Source of the DNA: Styela clava
Lineage: Eukaryota > Chordata > Ascidiacea > Stolidobranchia > Styelidae
Length of the DNA stretch: 64,000 bases
Direction: 5' to 3'
NCBI RefSeq assembly: GCF_964204865.1
Contig: NC_135263.1
Coordinates: 6,636,501-6,700,500 of the forward strand
Shown here in pieces: positions 13,001-22,900 of the stretch. Below the pieces are notes generated by a model, which did no database searches, was not told the origin of the DNA, and saw only the letters and a list, made by a program, of their open reading frames with translations. Positions within the stretch are counted from its first letter, which is position 1; each line of letters opens with the position of its first letter. The translations under genes and the position numbers were made by a program.

Positions 13001-13724
13001 TTGCAGATGACGAAATGAATGCACTAGCCTGTTTATGAGGAATGTCAATAGGACGAGTTCGATATTTAAAAGCTTGTGTACTTGTGAGTTTGTCTACAAT
13101 TCTGTACGTTAAAGTGAAAATATCATATTTTGGGCCATTAATGGGGGTGGGAGATCCATCCCAAACGACATACACTTCATCTGGTCGATTTTTCATAGAA
13201 ACGATTCTTAAATTTGAAATAGGAGGGGGGACGGTCCTGGCCTTGATGGTTTGCGCTACTGGTGACAAAAGATAATTTCCAAGTGAATCTTTTCCTTGAG
13301 TGCGGACGCTAATTTTGTATAAAACACCGCTTTGTAATCCAGGCACGATGATTCTAGAACCTCCGAGGTTTTTATCGACTTCAATATTTTGTTTTTCAGT
13401 GTCACTTTCATAGTCAATGCGAAAATGTGAATATCTGGCATCATTCCGGTAATTAGCGGGAGGAAGAAAACTTAAAATCAGCGTTGTGGTTGTGGCAGTT
13501 CTCCTTTGCAAATTTCTTGGAGGGGGCAATGTAATATCCGTTATTTCCCTGGGTATGAATTCTGCTGTTGTTGGCGGCGCGTTAGTTGTTGCGTTGTTTG
13601 TATTTGACACCTCTGGAATCGTTGTTAAGTTATTCACAATGCTCGTGGTCTGGGCGTCAATACCTGCCCATAGTTGGAGTACAAACAACACGATGATATG
13701 ATCTTTATAACTCTTCATTGTCAT
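10044..13724 (-). CDS. FN3-repeat receptor with ALK/LTK-type glycine-rich domain, no kinase
   Basis: A 1226-residue, intron-free protein. The start MTMKSYKDH is followed by a hydrophobic signal peptide ending about residue 25 (LWAGIDA). A Thr-rich spacer leads to about six fibronectin type III domains (roughly 62-680), each with the 'GLxxGxLYxIxV' strand. Residues about 695-990 form a glycine-rich domain of the ALK/LTK family: FSNCLRQGRIGPTQ with later paired Cys, GLFHLLEGAKL, then VGQQGE and many G-runs. A single membrane helix lies at about 1000-1024, followed by the basic stop KCGRKRN. The cytoplasmic tail (about 200 residues) is acidic, with several Tyr (NYRKYSEVDSEMY, DYDPNEDSE, RDIYAWD) and a run of eight prolines near 1190. 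No kinase domain follows. The domain calls rest on motifs. The ligand and function are unknown; a cell-surface adhesion or decoy/co-receptor role is inference. Confidence 0.88.
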   Translation of the reverse strand: MTMKSYKDHIIVLFVLQLWAGIDAQTTSIVNNLTTIPEVSNTNNATTNAPPTTAEFIPREITDITLPPPRNLQRRTATTTTLILSFLPPANYRNDARYSHFRIDYESDTEKQNIEVDKNLGGSRIIVPGLQSGVLYKISVRTQGKDSLGNYLLSPVAQTIKARTVPPPISNLRIVSMKNRPDEVYVVWDGSPTPINGPKYDIFTLTYRIVDKLTSTQAFKYRTRPIDIPHKQASAFISSSATNVSQAVRIELGATYSFSVVTKSLGEDPTTSLPLKIRYEFKVPGPGEADVVRYDTTSILFGWEDSYDIKDSDVILSYSPFGKDDSKEKVINISNKVQEYNITALKPGVLYLISIKYIRNSVPFGKVSEATDLYARTAPSLPNEIFIDNITTTQVFLNFEFLNMNASNVVIIEYELIRSERRSSPISYNLQEATSIQIIGLEPGQLYRIHVTVSTLEPVRTTSSTSMLTRTVPMPPKSFSGYGKQGKILLNWEKPDTLETPTFWRYEVVYHPVSDSLNVNRISVWNRDGAQQMTHSLDNLAAGTLYKIQIYCEVGDNRENDRKARSVSSIPLVLYTQPQNPILTDLVQVTLSQVKIQWAAVNVSVANMDYYLLNLTRIYKSNSAIEFQPEFLSYKIHKQETEKVLKLSLGSTYRIVLTTVVGEGNSWMQSVVNVSNSKLYDTWSPYDSHQLFPRLVWRFSNCLRQGRIGPTQVYCNNAYRKTSLDKLTTVEFGIQHWMAPIQGLYRITATGAGYEGPGGKGATVSGLFHLLEGAKLMIAVGQQGEYFGDMTQGGAGGSFVVAGDGTNEPIVIAGGAGSAFRGASPSSLSDGRLNHTAGDASATGQGFGSGGKQQTVGPGLPGASNTAGGAGFHGISRSLVNFGDTALPAVGFLPFGNAKSVNDTERQLYQSLAGGRYDIADGRYSEGGFGGGGSGYITASGGGGGYTGGGGGSSNGFSGGGGSYIKFSGGTQYAEIFNDKAGMVEITFVGLPVSSPIPVTMYLIVAFFVGIGMTLCFGSLLCWIDKCGRKRNSEPENMREKPEILHLHETTVHVTDASPSTSGLYVRNIKDQEDSNYRKYSEVDSEMYVPNLRVAIPDAPRLSESEESWGNPLKPTDYDPNEDSELDDEDIQTESSASPVPSINTDLGDITRDIYAWDITTVDDESEPSESEDESQFSKQETTDEVSSLPPPPPPPPLEGLHTSEQQENFRNRLQMFHQIENKMSF

Positions 13725-13759
13725 CTCATTATAAAACGTTATTTGTCAAGATTATATTC

Positions 13760-13772
13760 GTATTAATTTTCT
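13760..13772 (-). promoter_or_regulatory. Candidate 3' splice site upstream of the receptor start
   Basis: On the minus strand a T-rich tract ends in TATAG at 13771, 46 bases before the start codon. It fits a 3' splice site of a leader intron or a spliced-leader acceptor. The sequence alone cannot distinguish these. Confidence 0.35.
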
Positions 13773-14121
13773 ATAAAAAAAATATAAAAAAGAATTTATA
13801 TGAAAATAAATAATGAATTTATGTAATGAACGGGTCCACGATATTAATAATATGAAAATAGTTTAAAAAAAATCGAATATTCTTAATTAAATAATTTTGG
13901 TATAGCTATATATCATATAGGACATATATGATCATTCTTTTCAATCATTCTTCAATTCATCTTCTTTCAATCATTCTTTGTAATGATTTGTTTTTGTAAT
14001 GATTTTGTTCAATGTCTTTATATATATGCTGCCTAAAGTCTTCCACCATTTACACATAAAGTTATTGTGTATCCTTCAACTTTAAAAACCCGATTCCACG
14101 CAATTGATGTATTCACTTACA

Positions 14122-14285
14122 GGTTGGTAATTGGTAACAGACTCCGATGACCGCATGGTCGTATCGTTGCCACCCAGTCTATACCGAGAACTGTTTCGCT
14201 TTTTATTAATTATGTTTTTGTTGTGTATATGTTTTCTGGTTGACAAAACAAATGAACTCTTTCTCTAAACTCTCTCTCTCTTTTA
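14122..14285 (+). repeat. Retroelement 3' tail family A, copy 2
   Basis: This copy shows, in order, GACTCCGATGACC, GGTCGTATCGTTGCC, CCCAGTCTATACCG and GGTTGACAAAACAA. It ends in a CTCT-rich short repeat near 14265-14282. The same block order occurs in the copies at 3930 and 56690 (both inverted). The CT-repeat tail suggests LINE-type 3' ends. Confidence 0.65.
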
Positions 14286-14289
14286 AAAA

Positions 14290-15600
14290 ATAACGGCATT
14301 ATCAGGGTAGAAACGGTTTAATTATTTCAAATTAGCATATTTTGCCAAGTCAAGGGATAGAGATTTTCAAATTTAGAAAAATCGTTCATTCGGCTGTTTT
14401 TAATTTACAACTTCTTAAACGGAAAATACTTGCGACAAGAAACATTAACCCGATTTACAAATAAATAAATGTTAGTTTAAAAATAAAATTTGAAACAATG
14501 AATTATTTTCCGATTCGAGGTCCCTTGAAGCTTGAGGTACCTACCTTGCCATTTGGCGAATCTAGCACTGACCCGGTGTCATAGGACTAGCGTGTTCATA
14601 TGCGTTCACATATGATTTTTCAATGGACACACATAAATAATATGCAACTTGATAATACAGTTTGTATTGTCCTTTCACTAATCTATACATATATACCGGA
14701 ATAATGTTTTGTAACATTTAAATTAAAAACCTTGGTAGTGTAGATTATTTTTCTCAACTATCAGTCCATTCACGAATACTGACGTTTGTATTTCGCTTAC
14801 CTTTGAATATCTTTAAAATTTAGCTATATTTTTGTGCCAACCCTTTTTTGGTGGTCTAGGCACTTCCTGGTTATTTTGCCAAACTATTAGTCTCAAATAC
14901 CGTAGCTTGCAATCTTCATGTATTTTTGCGCTGGGTGGAATACGAACTTTTACCTGACTGTAGACATATCGGAAAAACATTCAATCCAATTTCGTCACTT
15001 CATGGTATTTCATAACTTTTCTCGTTTCTAATTTTGATCCTCAAATAATGTTAAATTTATTCTGGTGGAAATTATTCTTTACCAACTATAGTACTCATAA
15101 ACACTGGTTCTTTTTAAATTAAAGATTTGACACAAACGATACCAGCTTTTCCGCGGAACTCGACAATTCTCAACGATTAATTTGCTCACACAAATACGAA
15201 AATGTTCAAGCAAACCTTCAAAAATAGTTCTATCGCCTCGAGCGATGTAGACTCATTACGGAATGATTTTGAAGTAAATGAAAGGTAGAGTTTAACATAA
15301 TTATTGCTTGGAAATAATTAACAAATGAAGACTAGCGAAAAACAATAGTTCAAATGATGTCATTTATACTGATAAGCTAACTAGGCACTCAACTTGTGTA
15401 GTCAAAACGCCTTCTCTACTTTTGTTATTTTTAAACATAGGCGTGTCGTAATATAAATTAAACTAGCAGCATTGAAACGGAAAACGTCAACGTGATCAGA
15501 AAGTCGATATAATGGCTCAGCTGCACGGCAAATGATGTTACCAGTTCGTACAGATCGGTTCAAAAGATATTGCCAATCTTTTACACACTTCGACCCATGG
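14290..15600. other. Intergenic, no gene recognised
   Basis: AT-rich sequence between the retroelement tail and the SINE cluster. I found no exon-like open frame and no clear repeat termini. Confidence 0.35.
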
Positions 15601-15604
15601 CCTA

Positions 15605-15656
15605 CATCCAGAGGTGCGGCAGCGAGCGTATTTCTAACTAACGCTTAGCACGATTC
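15605..15656 (-). repeat. tRNA-derived SINE family 1, head fragment
   Basis: The reverse complement contains TCGTGCTAAGCGTTAG, AATACGCTCGC and TGCCGCAC. This corresponds to the 5' (tRNA-like) head of the fuller SINE copies at 16290, 21549 and 62083. Only the head is present. Confidence 0.6.
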
Positions 15657-15713
15657 GAATTAGAACGTCGTGAACAATGTCATTCAGAACATATGTTACC
15701 CATTGAGATGATG

Positions 15714-16165
15714 TTACCCCAGGAATAGTTTTTTTCATACCAAAAATCAAAACTTTCTTCCCTGAACTATGGAATGGAATGGAATTTCGAGGGTCAATTG
15801 TCGGGTGTGGTGATCTCACGTTTCTGCGTTTTTAATAAAGGATAACATTTTTATATTTATGGAGAAGAAATTTTATAAGACGGCGTATTCATATGGCGAA
15901 CCACGACCACTCGTCCGGGATATATATGTAAATCATACCCAAGGATAATTCTTTTACGCTAAAAATCAAAACTTTCTTCATTGAACCAGAGCCATTATAT
16001 AACGGTTATATAATGGCTCTGATTGAACTATGGAATGTAATTTTGAGGGTCAAAGGTCGGGCAAACATCCCTATACTGCCCTATATTGACCAGTTTGTGG
16101 TGATCTCGCGTTTCTGCTATTTTAATAAAAGATAAAATTTTCTATAAGAAATTCTATAAGACGAG
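15714..16165 (+). repeat. Imperfect direct duplication, two units
   Basis: The unit at 15714-15884 and the unit at about 15935-16165 share AAAATCAAAACTTTCTTC, TGAACTATGGAAT, GAGGGTCAA, GTGGTGATCTC, CGTTTCTGC and TTTTAATAAA in the same order. The second unit holds two extra pieces: a 35-bp palindrome (next entry) and about 33 bases after GTCGGG. Between the units lies SINE-tail-like sequence (GCGAACCACG, CCGGGATATATATG). Confidence 0.7.
15987..16021. mobile_element. 35-bp perfect palindromic insertion with 7-bp TSD
   Basis: Two 15-base arms (CAGAGCCATTATATA and its exact reverse complement) flank a 5-base loop. The insertion is bordered on both sides by ATTGAAC (15980-15986 and 16022-16028). 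The duplicated unit at 15714 preserves the empty site (CTTCCCTGAACTATGG), so the sequence difference is exactly palindrome plus one flank copy. It consists of little more than terminal inverted repeats. Confidence 0.7.
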
Positions 16166-16289
16166 TGTTCGGACAGTGCAAATATGATATCGCTATCCGT
16201 TACAAACATTTGGGTTCACGCAGGCTCGAATGTGGAGATATGTTTATCAACAATCACAGATAATGCAACAGGCTCGATCAGGATAGGAT

Positions 16290-16800
16290 AGGATGACTCG
16301 GCGGTGTGGCGCATCGTGCTAAGCGTTAGGAATACGCTCGCCACCGCATCTCTGATTACTTGGTGCAGGTAGTACTGGTACCGGTACCGGTTGTGTAGGA
16401 CCGTCTCACGGAATTTTATGAGATCAGCGAACCGGTTAGCATTACATGACTTTTTGTAACAGAACCGCCTGAAAATATGACATTTGTATGATAGAACCGG
16501 CTGACACAAAATTTAAATCCCACCACTGCCTTGGGGGGGGGGGGGGTTCGCAGGTTCGAATCCCATGAAAGATGTGCGAGAGGATTGCTGGACTCGTCGC
16601 CGCCGTAGGGTGGTTCACGTAACTGCTGGTCGGTTACGGGTTCCACCACCATCATGTCCATGCTTCTGAAAACAAAATAACTGGCTAACTAATCCCATAG
16701 GTACCCGACCTGGACGTGAGGCCGTGGTTCGCCATATGATTAAGTCGTCTTATCGGCTTTCCTCTCCCCCGGGATAAATATGTAAATCCTATCCTAAATG
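16290..16800 (+). repeat. tRNA-derived SINE family 1, copy with internal insertion
   Basis: The head (GGTGTGGCGCATCGTGC, GCTAAGCGTTAGGAATACG) resembles a pol III A-box region. The B-box-like GGTTCGAATCCCATG lies at 16543-16557. The tail runs through AACTGGCTAACTAATC and GGTTCGCCATATGATTAAG to GGGATAAATATGTAAATCC. Compared with the copy at 62083, about 165 bases are inserted between the A- and B-box regions. This insert includes tandem ACCGGT units (about 16376-16392) and a G-run of about 14 at 16531-16546. Confidence 0.75.
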
Positions 16801-16949
16801 AGGTATTTATTACTATAAAACCAATATATCCACATGCTGGTTGGTTATTTATCTCGTTACTTGAGCTATTGTTATTTGTATTTAAGAATGTGAGTAAATA
16901 AATACCATATAGACTATATATTTGAAGAATTAGCACTGCAAATTAAAAA

Positions 16950-19900
16950 ATGGAGACTACTAATGCTCCTGTTGCTGTAATGGAAAATCCCACAACTTCA
17001 AATATTCCGACATTTTTATTGAAACTTGTTAATATGTTGAAAGATGAATCAAATCACGAATATGTGGACTGGAATGAGGTAGTCTAGATTTGTGTGATTA
17101 TATATTTAATAATGTGGAATTAGAAATGTTTACATTGTAACATTTGTATAATTGCACTAAATAATTTCAGAATTTGGTAATTCAATCGTTTAATAAACTT
17201 ATCTCATATTTTTATAAATTAGTATATTTTTGCTATTAGGGGTGAAATGTATTACATAATCACAGCATTAAATCAGTTTGTTATCCTCTGTAAGCTTTAT
17301 GAATATTTACTGATTGCCTACAAAGTTATTTCATTGTATTTTCACTAAGCCTTACATCCCACATCATCACATATTTTCCCATTGTGACTCATGATTGGAG
17401 TGACTCGTTTTGACTTGAGACTCAAGTGTTAAAATTAGCTCATACTCTGGGGTTAATGACTCAATCATGTGTCTCTTGAGATCAAGACTCTTGGCCTGCA
17501 ACTTGGTACTTGTGGACTGGCTGAATAGCACCCAGTGTTGCCATTGAAAGTCTTGTTTCTGAAATTTCAATTTCTGACTGAATAGATTAATCTATTTTTT
17601 TTTTCAGGCAGGAACATCTTTCATTGTGAAAGATCAAGTACAGTTTTCAAAAATTGTTCTACCTAAGTATTTCAAACATAATAAGTTTGCAAGTTTCGTC
17701 AGACAATTGAATATGTGTGAGTATATTTCAAGTTTTCATGGTAATAATGAAAATCAAAATTTGTACAGAATTTTGGAATAATTATTGTTGACTAAGCATG
17801 ACTAACAGTTTGTTAAAGAAGTCTTGCATACGCAAAACTTTTTACTGTCTGAATTTAATGTTCTGGGAGAGTTCGGAGGTAGAGTTTGAGACAAAATTTG
17901 CATTAGCTTGGCGTGGGAGAATGTTTTTCAAGTCACAGTCATGATTTTTTCAACACAGTAATTGTAAATTTTCTTCAGCCCCTGTCATTATTGGCAATTT
18001 TTGTTTTTTCCAGTATACACTTTATGGAAATGTTAGTAGAATATGAGATCTATAAAAAAATATTGGAGTAAGTAATCAATTTTAATAATCTGTCAGATGG
18101 ATTTCGCAAGATCACATCATTAACACAGAGTGGTTTGAATAATGAAAAGGAGGAGATTGAGTTTTACCATTATTTGTTCATTCGTGGTGAAGAAGTATTT
18201 CTGGAGCATATCAAGAGAAAGGTATTTATCTGTTCAATTATTTGAATTATACAATAATTTATTGTTTATATCACTATAATCTACGTTATTAATTGAGGTT
18301 TTGCGAGATTAGCTATTTCAACCTTACAATGTCTTTTCAGCGATGTCAATATGTTATCAGGTAATTACTGTGATGCGATATATTACCAGGGGCATTATCA
18401 ACCATGTTTGTAGTGACACATTATTTTTATTTTACATATTTCTACAATCTACATTAATGGAAATGTAAACACTTTCAAAACCAGTTTTATAATATAAGAA
18501 CTCATGAATGCATGCATGAATATTCACAATGAACAATTTTTGTGCTCTTGGACTAAATCTTGTTAACATGATTACATTACATTTGAGGCATGGCCTCTTT
18601 TATTAGGCTGCTGATTTGAATATGCAAGAACTTAATTCTATTCAAATTAGATGAAGACGAAGTTGTAGAATACCAATCTATTCATATATGTTCTTCCCTA
18701 TTTTGGCAATACTTTGAATTTGAGCCTGTAGTTATCTTGTTTTTGTGTCCAGGTACCAAAACCAGAAGAATCAAATCGCCGTAACAATGAAGATGTTACC
18801 AAAGTACTCGATGATGTTAAACAAATGAAAGGCTACCAAGAAAACATAACTTCGCAGCTATCAGAATTGAAGCAGTATGTATATATATTCTAAGACAGTA
18901 CTTCTCTAACTTATATATTCTAGGTTAGTTCGTCTCCAACTTATATGATCTGTGGCCCTCCTCTGAAGACTTTCATCACTTTGTGGCCCCCTACCTAGTT
19001 TTGTTTGGCCCCCTACCTAGTTTTTTTTTCAACACTAGGACTGTCCTTCTCTAACTTATATGATCTGTGGCCCTATTCCGAAGACTTTCATCCATTTGTG
19101 GCACCCTGCTCTTCAATAAAAAACCTAGTTTTGTTTTTAACAGACTTCCATCAGTTATTATATTCGCAATGTTTAATAATAAAAAGCCACCCAATAACTT
19201 TAACACCTTTTAATGATTTTCCAAAAATAATTTTTTAATTTATTAATGGGAACAAATTAATTCGTTTAATTTTTTTTCAGAGAGAATGAAGATTTGTGGC
19301 GAGAGGTTGTTAATCTACGTCATAAGCATTCACATCAACAGAAAGTTGTCAATAAGGTGATTAAAGTATTCAATAACGATAAATTTAGGATTTTCAAATT
19401 TTGTTAGATAATGAAGGAAAATAAAAACCCGAATATTTTTAGGTTTTTCACCTAATATTTTGAATTGTATTAGAAGATGCATTTAAATCTGTAAAGAACC
19501 AAGTTCACATTTATTCAAATTTACATATGAAGAATTGATAGGTCATTTTAAATGATCCTGGATCAGTTTAAAATCTAGAAAATTTAGTTTTAATTCCTAT
19601 GTTAGGGTTAGGAACAAAATATTGCTTCACTATGCAATTCAAGAGTCCTGCTGCACACTAACACAAATGTATTTCTCTACAGTTCTCATACAAGCAGTTT
19701 ACAACAATGCATTACAGAAATATATTTGTGTTAGTGTGGCATGACTCTTGAATTGCATAGTATGGCCATGTTTATTCCCGATACATCCTTGCATTATACA
19801 CATACGGATCCACTAGCAAAAGGGCATGGGAGTTAGTCTCCTTTAAATTTTACTGACAGTTACTATTTTGCTTATTTGCTTTTTTTAATTGATCTCACTG

Positions 19901-22900
19901 GTTTCATGAGAATAAATAATGGTGATACCTTATTATTTGTGTACCTTTGTGTGGTTTGAATCGATATATTCAACAAACATATTGTCTTCAAAGTTCCTTT
20001 GAAATATTGTATTTGTATATCAATTCGATCCTTTTTTTCATATTTTTTTGTCCTTCATTTCAGCTTATACAGTTCTTGGTAAACTTGGTTCACCAGCATG
20101 GTATAGGAGTAAAAAGGAAGCTGTAAGTATTCTTGATGTTTTGATTAAACAGAAAACATAGCTTATCTTGCTTTTGCCTTTATCATAACTCTCATAATAA
20201 TTTTGAATTTGCTTTAATTTATGTGTGATATGATCTTAAAAAAGGATAAAGAGAAAAACCCTTTTTGATACTAGTAGATTATTTTTAACAATTTTGTCAG
20301 AAATAAAATTGTTTTGCATAATGTGCAAATTTTTTGAGGATAATACAATAATTTAACTAGACATACTCTGTAATGTATTCTGCCTTTAGATCAGGGGTCT
20401 CCAACTCAAAACATGTCGTGGGCCACTTTTTGAAATTTGTTGACCACTCGGGCCGCAAACCAAGAAATTAGGTACAAAAATGGGTATCTGAATGTATTGT
20501 GTTGAAATTACACTTAAATCTTACAGCAAACGAGACATGAAGCATATTCATTCACTTGTGCCCGATATTTGGTCTCAATGTTTGGCCTTATTCTGTGTTG
20601 GTTTGCTAGACTTAAGACAACATGCAAATGCTCGTCCGTTAGTCGTGTGCGGAGGGCTGATTTGCTAACTTTCATAGTCAGGCCGAATGTTGAAGACCCC
20701 TGCTTTAGATATTTATAAACAAGCATCAAGTTTCCATTACAACACTACTTTATTGTAAGAGTCAAGCATCTCAACATTAAGACATGTAAGACACCATAGC
20801 AGTAACAGACTAAACACCAAGTCAATACTTAAAAACGTGCACACAATGAAGAGAACCCTAACCTCGGATATACAAGGTCAAATACAGTGAGGGTCAATAG
20901 CGCCAGTGCGCCACCTAGCGGTATCACATCATATAATATATAACATACTCCTTTTCACGAATTTATTTATATTCAGGCCTTTAATGATTGAAGATGGCTC
21001 GTCAGGCTCTTCTAATTATGTTCCTGCGAAGAAATATCAGAAACCCCTCCTTGTCAGTGATGATGACAATGCTAATGATGGTCAGTTAGCACTGGAAGAA
21101 CCTACGAAACCAACTGTTTCATTTCCCGCCAGTGTGATGGAACCTCAAGACAATAATGTTAGTTTCTTGTTATATGGTTGCGTTTATATTAATATATATA
21201 TAGGTGATTAATTCTCAAACTTTCATGAACTGTTTCCAAAGACTCTCAGTCTCAACACTCGCGGATTTTTGTTTGAGTTTGAGTATGTAATTTTGCTTTC
21301 AACTAGAAAATTCAAATCCATATTCATCTAAATAACTTCCCACCTGCATTACCAGATTCGAATTTGTTAAATATACATCCACTTCTACATGTTTTGTCAC
21401 CATGCAGCCTATATCCAATATTTCATATTCCAACATATTAGTCCTTAATATACATCCATAATAGTTGGTTATTTGGTTGTAACTCTGATAATTTTCGCAT
21501 ACTAGTTTGATCGTATAACTACATAAATACAGTGGGTCAAAGTAACTCGGCTGTGTGGCGCACCTTGCTAAGTGTCAGGAATATGCTTGCGGCCTTGCCA
21601 CACACAGCACCTCTGATTACTTTGCGTTGGTACGCAGGTTCGAATCATGTGGGGGGATAATTATGTGCGAAGAGGATTGCTGGACTCTTCGCCGCCGTAG
21701 GGTCGTTTACGTAACCGCTGGTCTGTCGCATCTTCCTCCATGCATGCTCCTCCAAGTCCATGCATCTGAAAACAAAATAACTGGCTAACTGATCGCAGAC
21801 ACATGATTGACTGGTAACCAGACGAAAGACTGTGGTCCATCAAGATAAATATGTAAATCCTATACTATGCTAACTCTGATTATTTTCTAGGTTGTTGCTA
21901 TGGGCTCTGGTCCGTACATAACAGAAGTAACTACACCGCAAGGTATGTCATCTTACTCTGGTGCCAGTGATATGAATACAGCAGCCCTACAGATGCATGA
22001 TCCAGTGTTTGTCAACTCTACACTATCAAGTGCACAAGGTACTATGTTATCTAATATAAAATTATCTTTTTAGTATGGTTTGCCTTGTTGAGGTGTAGGA
22101 TTTTCATATTTTTTATCCTGGGGGAAAGCCGAAATACGACTTCACCCAGAGGTAAATCAGGGCTTTATTAGTTAACCAGTTATTTATTCCAAATGCATGG
22201 ACTTGATAGTGGAATAAGCACTGAAGCTTCGTACAAGGCTCTCTACATGCATTGATCACTGATATATAGAAGCTATTATCTATTTTTTGGAAGACCTGGA
22301 TACGCTTGATTTGAACACGAGATGTGTAGGTTTGGATGCCAATAGAGCCAAGTATGATGTATACAACACATTTTTGCCTTTCAGCACGTAACCCAGTTCC
22401 ACCCAACCCTGCATATGATGTCAACCAATACATTGAATCAACATTGAACACACCAAGTACCGTTGTTCAACCATCTGGCACAGTTACTTTTCCTGATGAA
22501 GAAGAAGATGATAATTTTGGTGGTCTCATCAACCCAGCAGCTGCATTCGGGGGAAACCAAGTTGCCATTAGTACTACACAGGTATAGTTTTTCATGACTA
22601 TCAATATTTTATGTGGGCTCTAAATTCTTGTGACCTCTTGTTCATCTATAAAAATATAGTTTAACATGTTGCCATCAGTTTTTCCACGTTTAATAATAAT
22701 AAAAGCCAGCAAATAAAAGAATTATTGTGCTACAGTCAAAGAATTGAACAAGTCTCGTTTTTAACAAATTCTTGCAAGTATACTAAAGATTTGATCTACA
22801 TAACACCATGGATTTTATTGGTTATGGGGAACAAGACAATCAAGGATGCAAGGAATTCCTAAATTGAATTTTATTCTACTTGTCAATTCACAGTCATCCA

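Noticed and set aside
16531-16546. G-run of about 14 as a functional quadruplex
   Set aside because: A single homopolymer without flanking G-tracts; more likely a replication slippage tract or sequencing-sensitive spot in the SINE insertion.
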